DNA of 45,026 bases, taken from positions 1-45,026 of the forward strand of contig VBBT01000116.1 in assembly GCA_005881695.1 (NCBI GenBank). The letters run 5' to 3'. The position numbers and the translations under genes were made by a program. The notes beneath the pieces are model-generated. The model was given only the letters and a program-made list of their open reading frames with translations, had not been told where the DNA came from and searched no databases. Positions 17,137-26,056 of this stretch are shown here, piece by piece. This DNA is from Candidatus Bathyarchaeota archaeon (GTDB lineage: Archaea > Thermoproteota > Bathyarchaeia > 40CM-2-53-6). Numbering within the stretch: the stretch's first letter is position 1; each line of letters begins with the position of its first letter.

Positions 17137-18279
17137 CTATGAAGAGGAGTGCAGCTCTAGAGAGCTACTAGGTACAAGGGAGGCTGAGCCGTTGAGGTGA
17201 GTGTAGGCCTGCTTCACAACCTCCTCGGTATTGTTTCCTTTCAAGGCGCTCAGCTCGACGAGTGGAATACCTTCGAATGTTCGCGAGATCAGTTTCTTCC
17301 CCTCTTGGAGCGTGTCGTCATTGCAGAGGTCTGTTTTGTTTGCGCAGATGACTAGTGGAACTTTGGAAGCTATCTTCGTGAGAATCTCTTTCGAGGCTGT
17401 GAGTTTTCTGAAGACGGATTCTAGGTCCTCGCTGATGTCGACGAACAGGAGGATTAGGTCCGCGTTCGATATCTCGCCAAGGGTGGTGTTGAATGCTTTG
17501 AGGATCGTAGGGTGCATATCTTCGATGAAGCCGATGGAGTCTATGAGTATGAAGCTGAAATTATCGCCACCGTTGTTCTGGTCGATCCTTCTCGCGAACG
17601 TGGACAGTGTGGTAAAGGGTCCCAGGCCCGTGTCCTTGTGTTCGGCGGACATGCGGTTGAAGAATGTGGTTTTCCCGCTCTGCGTGTAGCCAGCTAAGGC
17701 GACTATGGGGAAGCCTCGTTCTCGACGATGATCTCTGAGCAGATTCTTTTTCGAGTAGAGATCTCTCAGTTCCTTCTCCATGTTCGCGATCCGCTTCTTG
17801 GCCGTTCTCTCGTAATCATGGTACGGATAGTCTCCGGGTCCGCTCCAGCCGACCTGTCCACCTAGAATGCCTTCGAGCCGGAGGAACTCTCTGCCCCACG
17901 AGAATGTGTAGCGGAGTTTAGCGAGTGCGATCTGTAGCTTTGCCTCTTTGGTCATGGCGCGCTTGTCGAAGACCTCTAGGATCAGGAGGTTGCGGTCGAT
18001 TACTTTGATGTCTGTTCCGCCGAGGACCCGTTGGATCTTGAAGACTTGGGCGCTTGGGAGGGTGTTGGCGAAGACGACAGCTTCGATATCGTTTTCGGCG
18101 ACGAGCATTTTGACCTCCTCCAGCTTTCCGGGTCCGATGCAGTAGGTGTGGTGGAGGTTTTTGCGGTGCTGGACAATTGTGTCGATTACCTCATAGCCTA
18201 TGCTCTCTGCCATGGTCTCAACCTCCTCGTATCGGGAGGGAGCCGAGGGAATCTTACATTCTGCTACGAGGGTCCGCAT
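17137..18279 (-). CDS. hflX: HflX-type GTPase
   Basis: HflX N-terminal domain, GWSGPGDYPYHDYERTAKKRI linker, P-loop GYTQSGKTTFFN, NKTD. Confidence 0.92.
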   Translation of the reverse strand: MRTLVAECKIPSAPSRYEEVETMAESIGYEVIDTIVQHRKNLHHTYCIGPGKLEEVKMLVAENDIEAVVFANTLPSAQVFKIQRVLGGTDIKVIDRNLLILEVFDKRAMTKEAKLQIALAKLRYTFSWGREFLRLEGILGGQVGWSGPGDYPYHDYERTAKKRIANMEKELRDLYSKKNLLRDHRRERGFPIVALAGYTQSGKTTFFNRMSAEHKDTGLGPFTTLSTFARRIDQNNGGDNFSFILIDSIGFIEDMHPTILKAFNTTLGEISNADLILLFVDISEDLESVFRKLTASKEILTKIASKVPLVICANKTDLCNDDTLQEGKKLISRTFEGIPLVELSALKGNNTEEVVKQAYTHLNGSASLVPSSSLELHSSS

Positions 18280-18491
18280 CTGAGAAGACTTATCCTAGAA
18301 TCATGGCTGGCGCTTATTTGAAGGCCCCGTGCCCTAGGCAACGTCTCTTGGCACCAGCCGGTTATGGGTGGCAGTGAAGCTCTTGGGTCGTTGCGGATTC
18401 AGAGTGTTTTCACGAAGGGCGGGGCACGGGAAATTCGACCACCACCGGGGTCGAGAAAAGCATGCTTTTTTTGGGGCGTCGGCGGTCTGAT

Positions 18492-19328
18492 TTACTCAAT
18501 TCTGGTCGGGACTGTTTTCTTACCTATTTTCGGATAATGTAGGTTCATTTTTTCCATCGCTCTGACGATTACGCGAGAGACCACAAGGTCCCTGTACCAT
18601 TTGTGATTCGCGGGTATCAGATACCAGGGAGCCCATTCCGTGCTGGTCTTGTTCATAGCATCCTCGTACGCCTTCATGTACTCCTTCCAGAACTTTCGCT
18701 CCGGAAGGTCGTCACCACTGAACTTCCACCGCTTGGAAGGATCGTCCAAGCGCTGTTGCAACCGTTTTTTCTGCTCATCCATGTCAATGTGCATGTAGAA
18801 TTTCAGTATCGTCGTCTCCTCTTCGGAGAGTAACCGCTCGAAATCGTTGATCTGCCGATACCGATGACTCCAAACCTCCTCAGGAACGATCTTGTGAACT
18901 CTCTCGATAAGGACGCCCTCGTAATGGCTCCGGTTGAAAATCGTAAGTTCCCCCTTTCCAGGAACTTGTCCGTGCTCTCGCCACAAGAAACCATGATCAA
19001 GCTCCTCAGGAGTAGGTTCTTTGAAGTGTGCGACACGGACCCCTTGCGGGTTGACTCCCTGAAAGACCCGGTTTATGACTCCGTCTTTGCCACCAGTATC
19101 CATTGCCTGCAGAACAACTAGGACTTTCTGTTCGTGCTCCGCGTAGAGCATTTCCTGAAGCTATCGAAGTTTCTCGTTGAGCTTCTTCGACTCTCTCTGT
19201 TCGTCCTCATCTTTTCCCTCGAAACCAGAAGTATCATTTGGATCGATATCGCTTAGGTGAACTTCGTGTCCCGGCTCGATTCTATACCGGCCCATGTGAG
19301 GATCCTTTGACAAGCTGAGATTCCGCAT
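18492..19328 (-). pseudogene. polyphosphate kinase 2 (PPK2) family, interrupted by one in-frame TAG
   Basis: 18492-19151 encodes MDTGGKDGVINRVFQGVNPQGVRV...FNRSHYEGVL; upstream in the same frame MRNLSLSKDPHMGRYRIEPGHEVHLSDIDPNDTSGFEGKDEDEQRESKKLNEKLR*LQEMLYAEHEQ; the TAG is at 19161-19163. Confidence 0.8.
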
Positions 19329-19424
19329 TTCCAGACGAGTTCTTAGACGTTTCAGAGCCTATGGGTGAGCAGGTTCCGGTCTACGGAACGTTTGAGTACC
19401 CCCGGGAGGTGAAGGGCGGTTTCA

Positions 19425-21392
19425 ATGTCAGGAGAGAGCCAGAGCAAACCATCTGGTCCAGCATCCGGAGGCGCAGGTCCAGCGTCGGCCGCAGCCCCAA
19501 CCAAGATCGAGCGAAAACAGCTTCTCATCCTGCTCGTTCTGAGCCTCTCCCTCGCAATCATCGTGATTGACGCAACGATAGTGATTGTCGCTCAGTATCA
19601 GATCCAGAAAGACTTCGGGATCTCCCTGAAGGACCTAGAGTGGATCACCTCACTCTATGCTCTGATCTTCGGATCGTTCCTTCTCACCTGGGGAAAACTA
19701 AGCGACGAGTTTGGCAGAAAAAGGATCTTCATCAGTGGAATCTCCCTGTTTATTGCCGGATCTATCATCGATGGATTCTCACAGAATCTAACCCAGATCC
19801 TTGTAGGCCGGGTCATCCAGGGATTCGGGGCAGCAATGGCCTCTCCCTCAACCCTGTCAATCCTGACAACCACCTTCACCGGCAAAGCGCGCAGTGTCGC
19901 CTTCGGGATATGGGGTGCGACCGCCGGGGCGGCTGCGGTTCTGGGACCAGTCTTGGGAGGATACTTTACGAGCGACCCGACTCTCACTTGGCGTTGGGCG
20001 TTCTTCATCAATATCCCCATAGGAATCACAGCCCTCATCGGAGCCCTATTCGCGATCAAGGAGACCAGGTTCAAAGATCCAAAATACACCACGGACTATT
20101 TCGGATTAATCCTCATCACACTGGGTCTATCGAGTCTACTGTTCGGTTTTATCGAAGCTCAAACCTACGGGTGGATAGTTCCCGCAAGTGATTTCGATGT
20201 GGCGGGCTTGTCGTGGTCGACCTCAAACCCCGTTTCCCTTCCCTTGGTCTCGATCATAACCGGGCTTGTTCTACTAACCGTGTTTGCCTTCTACGAGGTT
20301 CGCAGGCTTAGGAGCGGGAGGGTTCCTCTCTTTGATTTCAGCCTCCTCAAATTCAAAGGCTTCAGGTACGGCCTCTTCACCGTCACAATCGTGGCCATGG
20401 GCGAGTTCGGAGCAGTATTCATCATCTCAATATTCCTGCAGACCGTTAAGGGACTATCAGCGTTCAATGCCGGGCTTACATTCCTACCTATGGCCATCTC
20501 GGTCTTCATCTTTGCCCCAGTAGCCGGTATTCTAGCGACTAGGTTCGGACCCAAGTGGATTGTCACAACCGGCATGACTCTCGAAGCCATCGCGCTCTTC
20601 AGCCTGTCCCAGATTATCAGCGTCGACAATCCCGTCTACTACCTGTATCCCATCCTCGTCATCTACGGCGCGGGAGTCGGTCTAGCTATCAGCCAGCTAA
20701 CGAGCACCGTATTGCTGAGCATACCTTGGCAGAAGGCAGGAGTAGGATCCGGAGCCAACAACACAGTCAGACAGATCGGCTCAGCTTTCGGAATCGCCGT
20801 AATCGGCGCAGTGCTAGTAGCCCAAATATCAGCAGTGGGACAAGCCGACCTCGCGGCGAGTGCCATCAATTTCGGCCCGTTAAGATCGGCATTGGCAACG
20901 GCGCTCAACTCAGGACTCGCTGGAGGGATCGACCCATCCTTCATCGCCAGCTTCGGTCGAAATGCACCCGCAGTCCTTTCGATCCTGTACGACGCGATTA
21001 CGCAGGGAACGCGCTGGGCAGCTTTCACAGCCGGCATCTTCGTCTCAATGGGAGCAATCAGCTCTCTGCTAATCCCGAACCCGAAATCCGCCCAAGCCCC
21101 GAAAGCCACGGTTGTCCCGAAAACTGGGATTCGCGAAACATCGCGAGCCGTGAGCGCCGTCATTATCGCTCAGTTCGCAATCACTATAGCCCTACTTATT
21201 GCCATCTCCAACGAGTATCAGTCCAATTATTTCATGCAACAATGGATAAGCGAGAACGCATCACCGCTCGGCTACTTCCTCGCAGGGTACGTTGGAACAG
21301 CCCTGGCCACGATTGTCGGAGGAGGCCTTATTCTATGGAAACTTGTCCTCACTAGAAGACAATCCGAGGCCAAGTCAAAACCGAACACCTGA
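19425..21392 (+). CDS. MFS transporter, DHA2/EmrB-QacA-like
   Basis: 655 aa; GKLSDEFGRKRIF, GRVIQGFGAAMASPS, ATAGAAAVLGPVLGG; about 14 TM segments. Confidence 0.92.
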   Translation: MSGESQSKPSGPASGGAGPASAAAPTKIERKQLLILLVLSLSLAIIVIDATIVIVAQYQIQKDFGISLKDLEWITSLYALIFGSFLLTWGKLSDEFGRKRIFISGISLFIAGSIIDGFSQNLTQILVGRVIQGFGAAMASPSTLSILTTTFTGKARSVAFGIWGATAGAAAVLGPVLGGYFTSDPTLTWRWAFFINIPIGITALIGALFAIKETRFKDPKYTTDYFGLILITLGLSSLLFGFIEAQTYGWIVPASDFDVAGLSWSTSNPVSLPLVSIITGLVLLTVFAFYEVRRLRSGRVPLFDFSLLKFKGFRYGLFTVTIVAMGEFGAVFIISIFLQTVKGLSAFNAGLTFLPMAISVFIFAPVAGILATRFGPKWIVTTGMTLEAIALFSLSQIISVDNPVYYLYPILVIYGAGVGLAISQLTSTVLLSIPWQKAGVGSGANNTVRQIGSAFGIAVIGAVLVAQISAVGQADLAASAINFGPLRSALATALNSGLAGGIDPSFIASFGRNAPAVLSILYDAITQGTRWAAFTAGIFVSMGAISSLLIPNPKSAQAPKATVVPKTGIRETSRAVSAVIIAQFAITIALLIAISNEYQSNYFMQQWISENASPLGYFLAGYVGTALATIVGGGLILWKLVLTRRQSEAKSKPNT

Positions 21393-21499
21393 TCGCAATG
21401 TGCGAGACCTACGGTCTTTTCAACTCTCTACCAAGCAAGCATGGATCCGCAACTATTGGCTAGACAATCACTCCACCTAATCTACAACCAGTCGACTCA

Positions 21500-22422
21500 T
21501 TGGACGTTACTATCGTTGTTGATAACGCGATCGACATCCTTCTCCCAAGTGACGAGAGGACGAAACGCCGCCCTCCGCTTACATGGGACTGGTCAGAAAG
21601 ACGACAACTAATCGCCGAACACGGCTACTCTGTATTGTTGACCGTCCATCGAAGTGGCGAAGCTAGATCGATATTGTACGATGCCGGCTTGAGCCAGGAG
21701 ACTGCAATTCACAAAACCTAGATGTTCTGGGAATGGACCTGAAACATGTTGAAGCCATGGTTCTGTCCCATGGTCACGCAGGTCATCATCGCGGGCTAGA
21801 AGGGATGCTCCGCCGCATCGGAAGGAAGAGACTTCTATTCATTCTGCATCCCGACGCCTGGCGAGACCGGAAGATTGTCCTTCCCACCGGTACAGAGGTT
21901 CACATGCCTCCGCCAAACAGGAAACTTCTCGAAGACAAGGAAGTTCAGATTCTGGAGGAACGTGGGCCAACTCTCCTACTCGACGGAAGTGTCCTAGTCT
22001 CCGGTCAAGTTGAGCGTGTGACAAGCTTCGAGAAGGGATTCCCCTTCCAACAAGCACGCCGCAACGGCAAGTGGGAACCGGACCCGTGGATATGGGATGA
22101 TCAAGGGATCATTTGCAACTTGAAGGGGCGGGGACTCGTCGTGGTTTCAAGCTGTAGCCATTCTGGAGTTGTCAATGTTCTGCGGAATGCTGAACGAATC
22201 ACTGGAATCGAGAAAATTCACGCCCTTATCGGAGGTCTTTACCTGACCGGAGGTATCTTCGAGAAAATTATCCCTCAGACCATTGAAGAGCTGGAAAACA
22301 TAGTGCCTGGCGTTATCGTTCCAGGCCATTGCACTGGTTGGAAAGCGTCACACCAGATCTCCAGGGCGCTACCCGAAGCTTTTGTTCAGACGAGCGTCGG
22401 AACTCACATGCTCCTTCAATAA
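21500..22422 (+). pseudogene. MBL-fold hydrolase (COG1237-like), split by a frameshift
   Basis: ORF 21500-21721 (TTG start, ...SILYDAGLSQETAIHKT*) continues in another frame as NLDVLGMDLKHVEAMVLSHGHAGHHRGLEGM...CSHSGVVN...IVPGHCTGWKA (ORF 21733-22422). Confidence 0.75.
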
Positions 22423-22458
22423 GGAAGTTGGTTCCTAGTCACTGAAATGAGAAAGTAA

Positions 22459-23373
22459 ATGCCTCGCAAGAAAGCCGGGATCTCATCACACGCGTTTCGC
22501 GTCCGATACCTACGCCGTAGCCGGGAAATCTATCGACGATTTCTGGAGACCAAACCATGGATCAAACAAATGCACTCCACTTTTCTCGGGCTAAAGCCTG
22601 GAATGAAAATCGTGGACGTAGGATGCGGTACAGGAGACTTCACCAGATACCTAGCCAGCCTCATATCTGGAAAATGTGCCATCATTGGAGTGGACATTCG
22701 GGCCGCCAACATCCGCACCGCTGAAAAACAAACTAAGAAGGAAGGGTTGGCAGGGAAGATCACCTTTCGTAAAGGTGACGCGTACAACATTCCCGTTGAA
22801 GACGGCTGGGCGGACCTTGTCTGCTGCAGGACACTCTTGATGCACCTGACTGACCCATTGAAAGCTATCCGGGAGATGAGCCGAGTCGCACGGAAAGGAG
22901 GAACCGTAGCAGCCTTTGAGCGCGGTAGGTTCCCCGACTTCCCAATCTATGTACCCAATGATGAAAGGCTCACCAAGCTAGCCATCAGGATCAGCGAGTC
23001 GTATGTCGATGGAGTAAGAAAACTGGAAAGGAAACATTTCGACATCGGCAATAGACTGCCGACAATCTTCCACGAAGCGGGATTACGCGGGATAATGGCA
23101 GAGTATCAAGCAGATACATATCTGACCTCGGACCCGAGAAGGAGGCTCGAAGACGTAAGGGACGAGTTAGTATTTTACCTTGCGACCCTCAAAGAGACAA
23201 AGAACCTCGATGTCAAGGCGATGCTGGCGGGTGGAGCGTCTAGGAAGAACGTCAACCAGTACAACGCATGGTTGGAGAAGTGGATGAAAAATCTCCTTGA
23301 CGATAACGATAAGCTTCGAAACGACACAACCTTCAGCGCCGGAGGAATGGTGCTCGCTGCAGGGCGCAAGTAA
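22459..23373 (+). CDS. class I SAM-dependent methyltransferase
   Basis: MKIVDVGCGTGDFTRYLA; IIGVDIRAANIRTAEKQ; ADLVCCRTLLMHLTDP. Confidence 0.9.
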   Translation: MPRKKAGISSHAFRVRYLRRSREIYRRFLETKPWIKQMHSTFLGLKPGMKIVDVGCGTGDFTRYLASLISGKCAIIGVDIRAANIRTAEKQTKKEGLAGKITFRKGDAYNIPVEDGWADLVCCRTLLMHLTDPLKAIREMSRVARKGGTVAAFERGRFPDFPIYVPNDERLTKLAIRISESYVDGVRKLERKHFDIGNRLPTIFHEAGLRGIMAEYQADTYLTSDPRRRLEDVRDELVFYLATLKETKNLDVKAMLAGGASRKNVNQYNAWLEKWMKNLLDDNDKLRNDTTFSAGGMVLAAGRK

Positions 23374-23574
23374 GAGGGTTATCCCCGAAATGGGTCTCCG
23401 CGCGAGTTCTAGGACAGTCTCAAATTCTTAGCCCGAGGTTTGCTCGGGCTAAAGCTGATCCCGTTCTTGTGCGGCGGTCCCTTGTTTCGGGGGAGAGCGT
23501 GTGTTGGTAAAAGAACGCTTATGCCCGCCGAGACCCCCGTTTCTCGCGAATAAGGGTCCTAGAGCGGATATTCT

Positions 23575-23913
23575 ATGGGAGATGGCGATCGAGGGGAGAT
23601 GTTTGCGGAGCTGGAGAGGGCTTGTGACGAGCTCGATAGGGCGCTCGAACAGCTCAAGAAGGCAGGATATACTCTGCGAGAATTCTCCAAGGGGCTTGAG
23701 ACGGACCCAACGGGGATACTGTTGACGCACTATCCTAACGGGTACATGATCTATCCTGACGAGATTAACAAGACTCCTTGGGAGTATCCAGCCTTGCGCC
23801 CGATAGTCGATTTGGATTATCTTATCGAGTTGCTTAAGCGTGCGAGGCAGTTGAAGCGTGCCAAGATGGATATTGAGAGAAGACTGGGCAAGAAGCTAAT
23901 GCCTGTCTCCTAG
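23575..23913 (+). CDS. hypothetical protein
   Basis: 112 aa with plausible helical composition; no recognised family. Confidence 0.5.
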   Translation: MGDGDRGEMFAELERACDELDRALEQLKKAGYTLREFSKGLETDPTGILLTHYPNGYMIYPDEINKTPWEYPALRPIVDLDYLIELLKRARQLKRAKMDIERRLGKKLMPVS

Positions 23914-24383
23914 GTACGGGGCGCGGGTTTCAACCCGTATCCGTTTACGAATATCCAGTCGAGGAACTCCAGGACCTCGGGGGTTATCGTGCACCATAGA
24001 TGGACCCCGCTTGGCAGACAGTCTATGCGTCCGGTGGGTAAGTTTGCCCTGAATCCTTCGTGGCCAAAACGGGCTGCGTCAAAGGATTGAGGGCTTAACG
24101 GTTGAATCGCTCGCTTGACATCGTCTTCTGCTACTGTTTCGAATTTCTTCCGGTTCTTGTCTACTAGAATGCTCACGTTCTTTCGTCCAATGCTGGCCGC
24201 TTCCGGTCTTTCATGGCCGGGTGGAAAGTTGATCTGTATGAGAACCCCCCAGCGTTCGCCGACTTCGCTGGCAATCCAGTTTATCGTTTCAAAGGCCCGC
24301 AGAGTACGATCTTGCCAGAGACTCTCGAAATCTCCGCGACGCTTGTCTAGCGTGTCCCAGAGGTCTTTGACGATCCAGCTCAC
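23910..24383 (-). CDS. hypothetical protein
   Basis: GTG at 24383 overlaps the TGA of the upstream gene (translational-coupling geometry); no recognised family. The ORF is open to 24557. Confidence 0.5.
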   Translation of the reverse strand: MSWIVKDLWDTLDKRRGDFESLWQDRTLRAFETINWIASEVGERWGVLIQINFPPGHERPEAASIGRKNVSILVDKNRKKFETVAEDDVKRAIQPLSPQSFDAARFGHEGFRANLPTGRIDCLPSGVHLWCTITPEVLEFLDWIFVNGYGLKPAPRT

Positions 24384-24745
24384 TTGCCACGGACCTCCTT
24401 CTCTAGGACACGTTTTAGGGTCTTGAGGAAACCTGAATTGGGAACAATGTAGTCGATCATTACTTTTTCGGCTTTGAGCTTGAGGTCTGTCCGGATATGG
24501 GGGAATATAGCCAGCATCTTGGGTGGAGAGGTCATAGTCTTCAGCTTCTTGGCGCACGAGAAAGGGTCATACTCTGACGAAGCTAGGTCGAGGACCACTA
24601 AGTTTGGAGTACTCAAGTTTGCCTGTCTAAGCAGGTCCTCTTCGGTTGTTACGAGCTTGGCGTTTGCACCAAGTGACTTCGCGAGCTCTATGATTCTCGA
24701 TTGGAGGAATAGGTCTGAAGTTATCGCAAGAACTTGAATGGTCAT
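24380..24745 (-). CDS. receiver-like (response-regulator-fold) protein
   Basis: MTIQVLAITSDLFLQSRIIELAKSLGANAKLVTTEEDLLRQANLSTPNLVVLDLASSEYDPFSCAKKLK; D in VVLDL; C-terminal Lys not clear. Confidence 0.55.
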   Translation of the reverse strand: MTIQVLAITSDLFLQSRIIELAKSLGANAKLVTTEEDLLRQANLSTPNLVVLDLASSEYDPFSCAKKLKTMTSPPKMLAIFPHIRTDLKLKAEKVMIDYIVPNSGFLKTLKRVLEKEVRGK

Positions 24746-24801
24746 TGACGGTTCATTTCTGAAGATAGTTATAGGACTCCTCGGTTCAGCTAGGAATCGG
24801 A

Positions 24802-25731
24802 ATGCCGCCCACATCTAACTTTGCTGGCAGAGACATAGTTAGCGTTCGCGACCTCTCTCGTTCGGAGATCGACCAGATTCTAGACATGGCACAGGTCATG
24901 GAGCCCCTCGCGAAGACCGGATCCGATATGCTTCACGGGAAGATAATGGCGACCCTATTTTACGAACCTAGCACGCGCACGAAGCTGAGCTTCGAATCCG
25001 CAATGACAAGGCTTGGCGGGACCGCTCTCGGATTTGCTGAGACCAAGGGAACGTCCGTCGAGAAAGGTGAGAACCTCGCAGATACTGTACGGGTTGTCGA
25101 GAACTATGCTGACGTTCTGGTAGTTAGGCATCCTCTGGAGGGGGCGGCGAGAATGGCCGCGGAGTTCTCAAGGGTCCCAGTGATTAACGCGGGGTCGGGA
25201 GCAGAGGAGCATCCTACCCAAGCATTGCTCGATCTCTACACGATCAAGAAGGAGCTTGGAGCCATTGACGGCATTACCATTGGGCTGATCGGAGACCTGC
25301 GATACGGCCGGACAGTTCACTCGCTCGCGTACGCGCTCGCGAAATACAAGGTGCGGTTGGTCCTCATCTCTCCTGAGATTCTGAAGATGAGAAAGGAGGT
25401 TTTGGAAGAGGTTTCGAAGAAAATAGATGTTGAAGAGACCACATCGTTGCAGCAGCACCTCAAAGAATTGGATGTGATCTACATGACAAGGGTCCAGAAA
25501 GAACGCTTCGGAGATCTAGCGGAGTATGAGAAGGTCAAGGGGTCCTATCGACTGACATCGGACGAGCTGGCAAGAGCAAAGAGGAGTTCGATTGTGATGC
25601 ATCCGTTGCCGAGGGTTGATGAGATAGACTCTAGTGTCGACTCGACGAGCCACGCGAAATATTTTCCCCAGGTCGGGAACGGCGTGGTGCTGAGGATGGG
25701 GCTACTCGGCTTGGTTTTTGGGGCTGTCTAG
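24802..25731 (+). CDS. pyrB: aspartate carbamoyltransferase catalytic subunit
   Basis: FYEPSTRTKLSFESAM, VVRHPLEGAAR, GSGAEEHPTQALLDLYTI, YMTRVQKERF, MHPLPRVDEI. Confidence 0.97.
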   Translation: MPPTSNFAGRDIVSVRDLSRSEIDQILDMAQVMEPLAKTGSDMLHGKIMATLFYEPSTRTKLSFESAMTRLGGTALGFAETKGTSVEKGENLADTVRVVENYADVLVVRHPLEGAARMAAEFSRVPVINAGSGAEEHPTQALLDLYTIKKELGAIDGITIGLIGDLRYGRTVHSLAYALAKYKVRLVLISPEILKMRKEVLEEVSKKIDVEETTSLQQHLKELDVIYMTRVQKERFGDLAEYEKVKGSYRLTSDELARAKRSSIVMHPLPRVDEIDSSVDSTSHAKYFPQVGNGVVLRMGLLGLVFGAV

Positions 25732-26056
25732 CATCATCGACGATTTCCGCACAACCCTCATTGGACACTCAAAACGGGTGAAGGGGGTCGTGCTATTGTC
25801 CACTACCACTGTAATTGGTTTTCCAAGGGGTGTAGTGCTTATTTTGAGAATATCTGCGGTTGTTAGGGTCTCTGCTTTCGCAAGAACCGGAACTGGAACT
25901 GGTCCACCGGTCGAGGTCATTCAAAGAATCCATCGAGCGTTTCCCCTGCACGTACTGGTCCCTCGACTCAAACAGTCAAAGAGATAACTCAATTGAGTTC
26001 TCGTCCAGCCACATGCACCCCCATCACTCAACGGTGAGTTGCCGGGCTCGGTTTGT

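Noticed and set aside
19161-19163. General UAG-to-pyrrolysine recoding of this genome
   Set aside because: TAG is used as an ordinary terminator by several well-supported genes here (e.g. thioredoxin at 2845-2847, YjbQ, PyrB) and no pyl gene is visible; kept only as one explanation for PPK2
19640-21355. Long alternate-frame and antisense ORFs over the MFS gene (e.g. 19640-20191, 20555-21355, 20663-21163)
   Set aside because: Overlap a convincing 655-aa transporter; composition is typical of shadow ORFs
25718-25987. 89-aa ORF after pyrB
   Set aside because: Overlaps the pyrB end, no motif, looks like non-coding spacer
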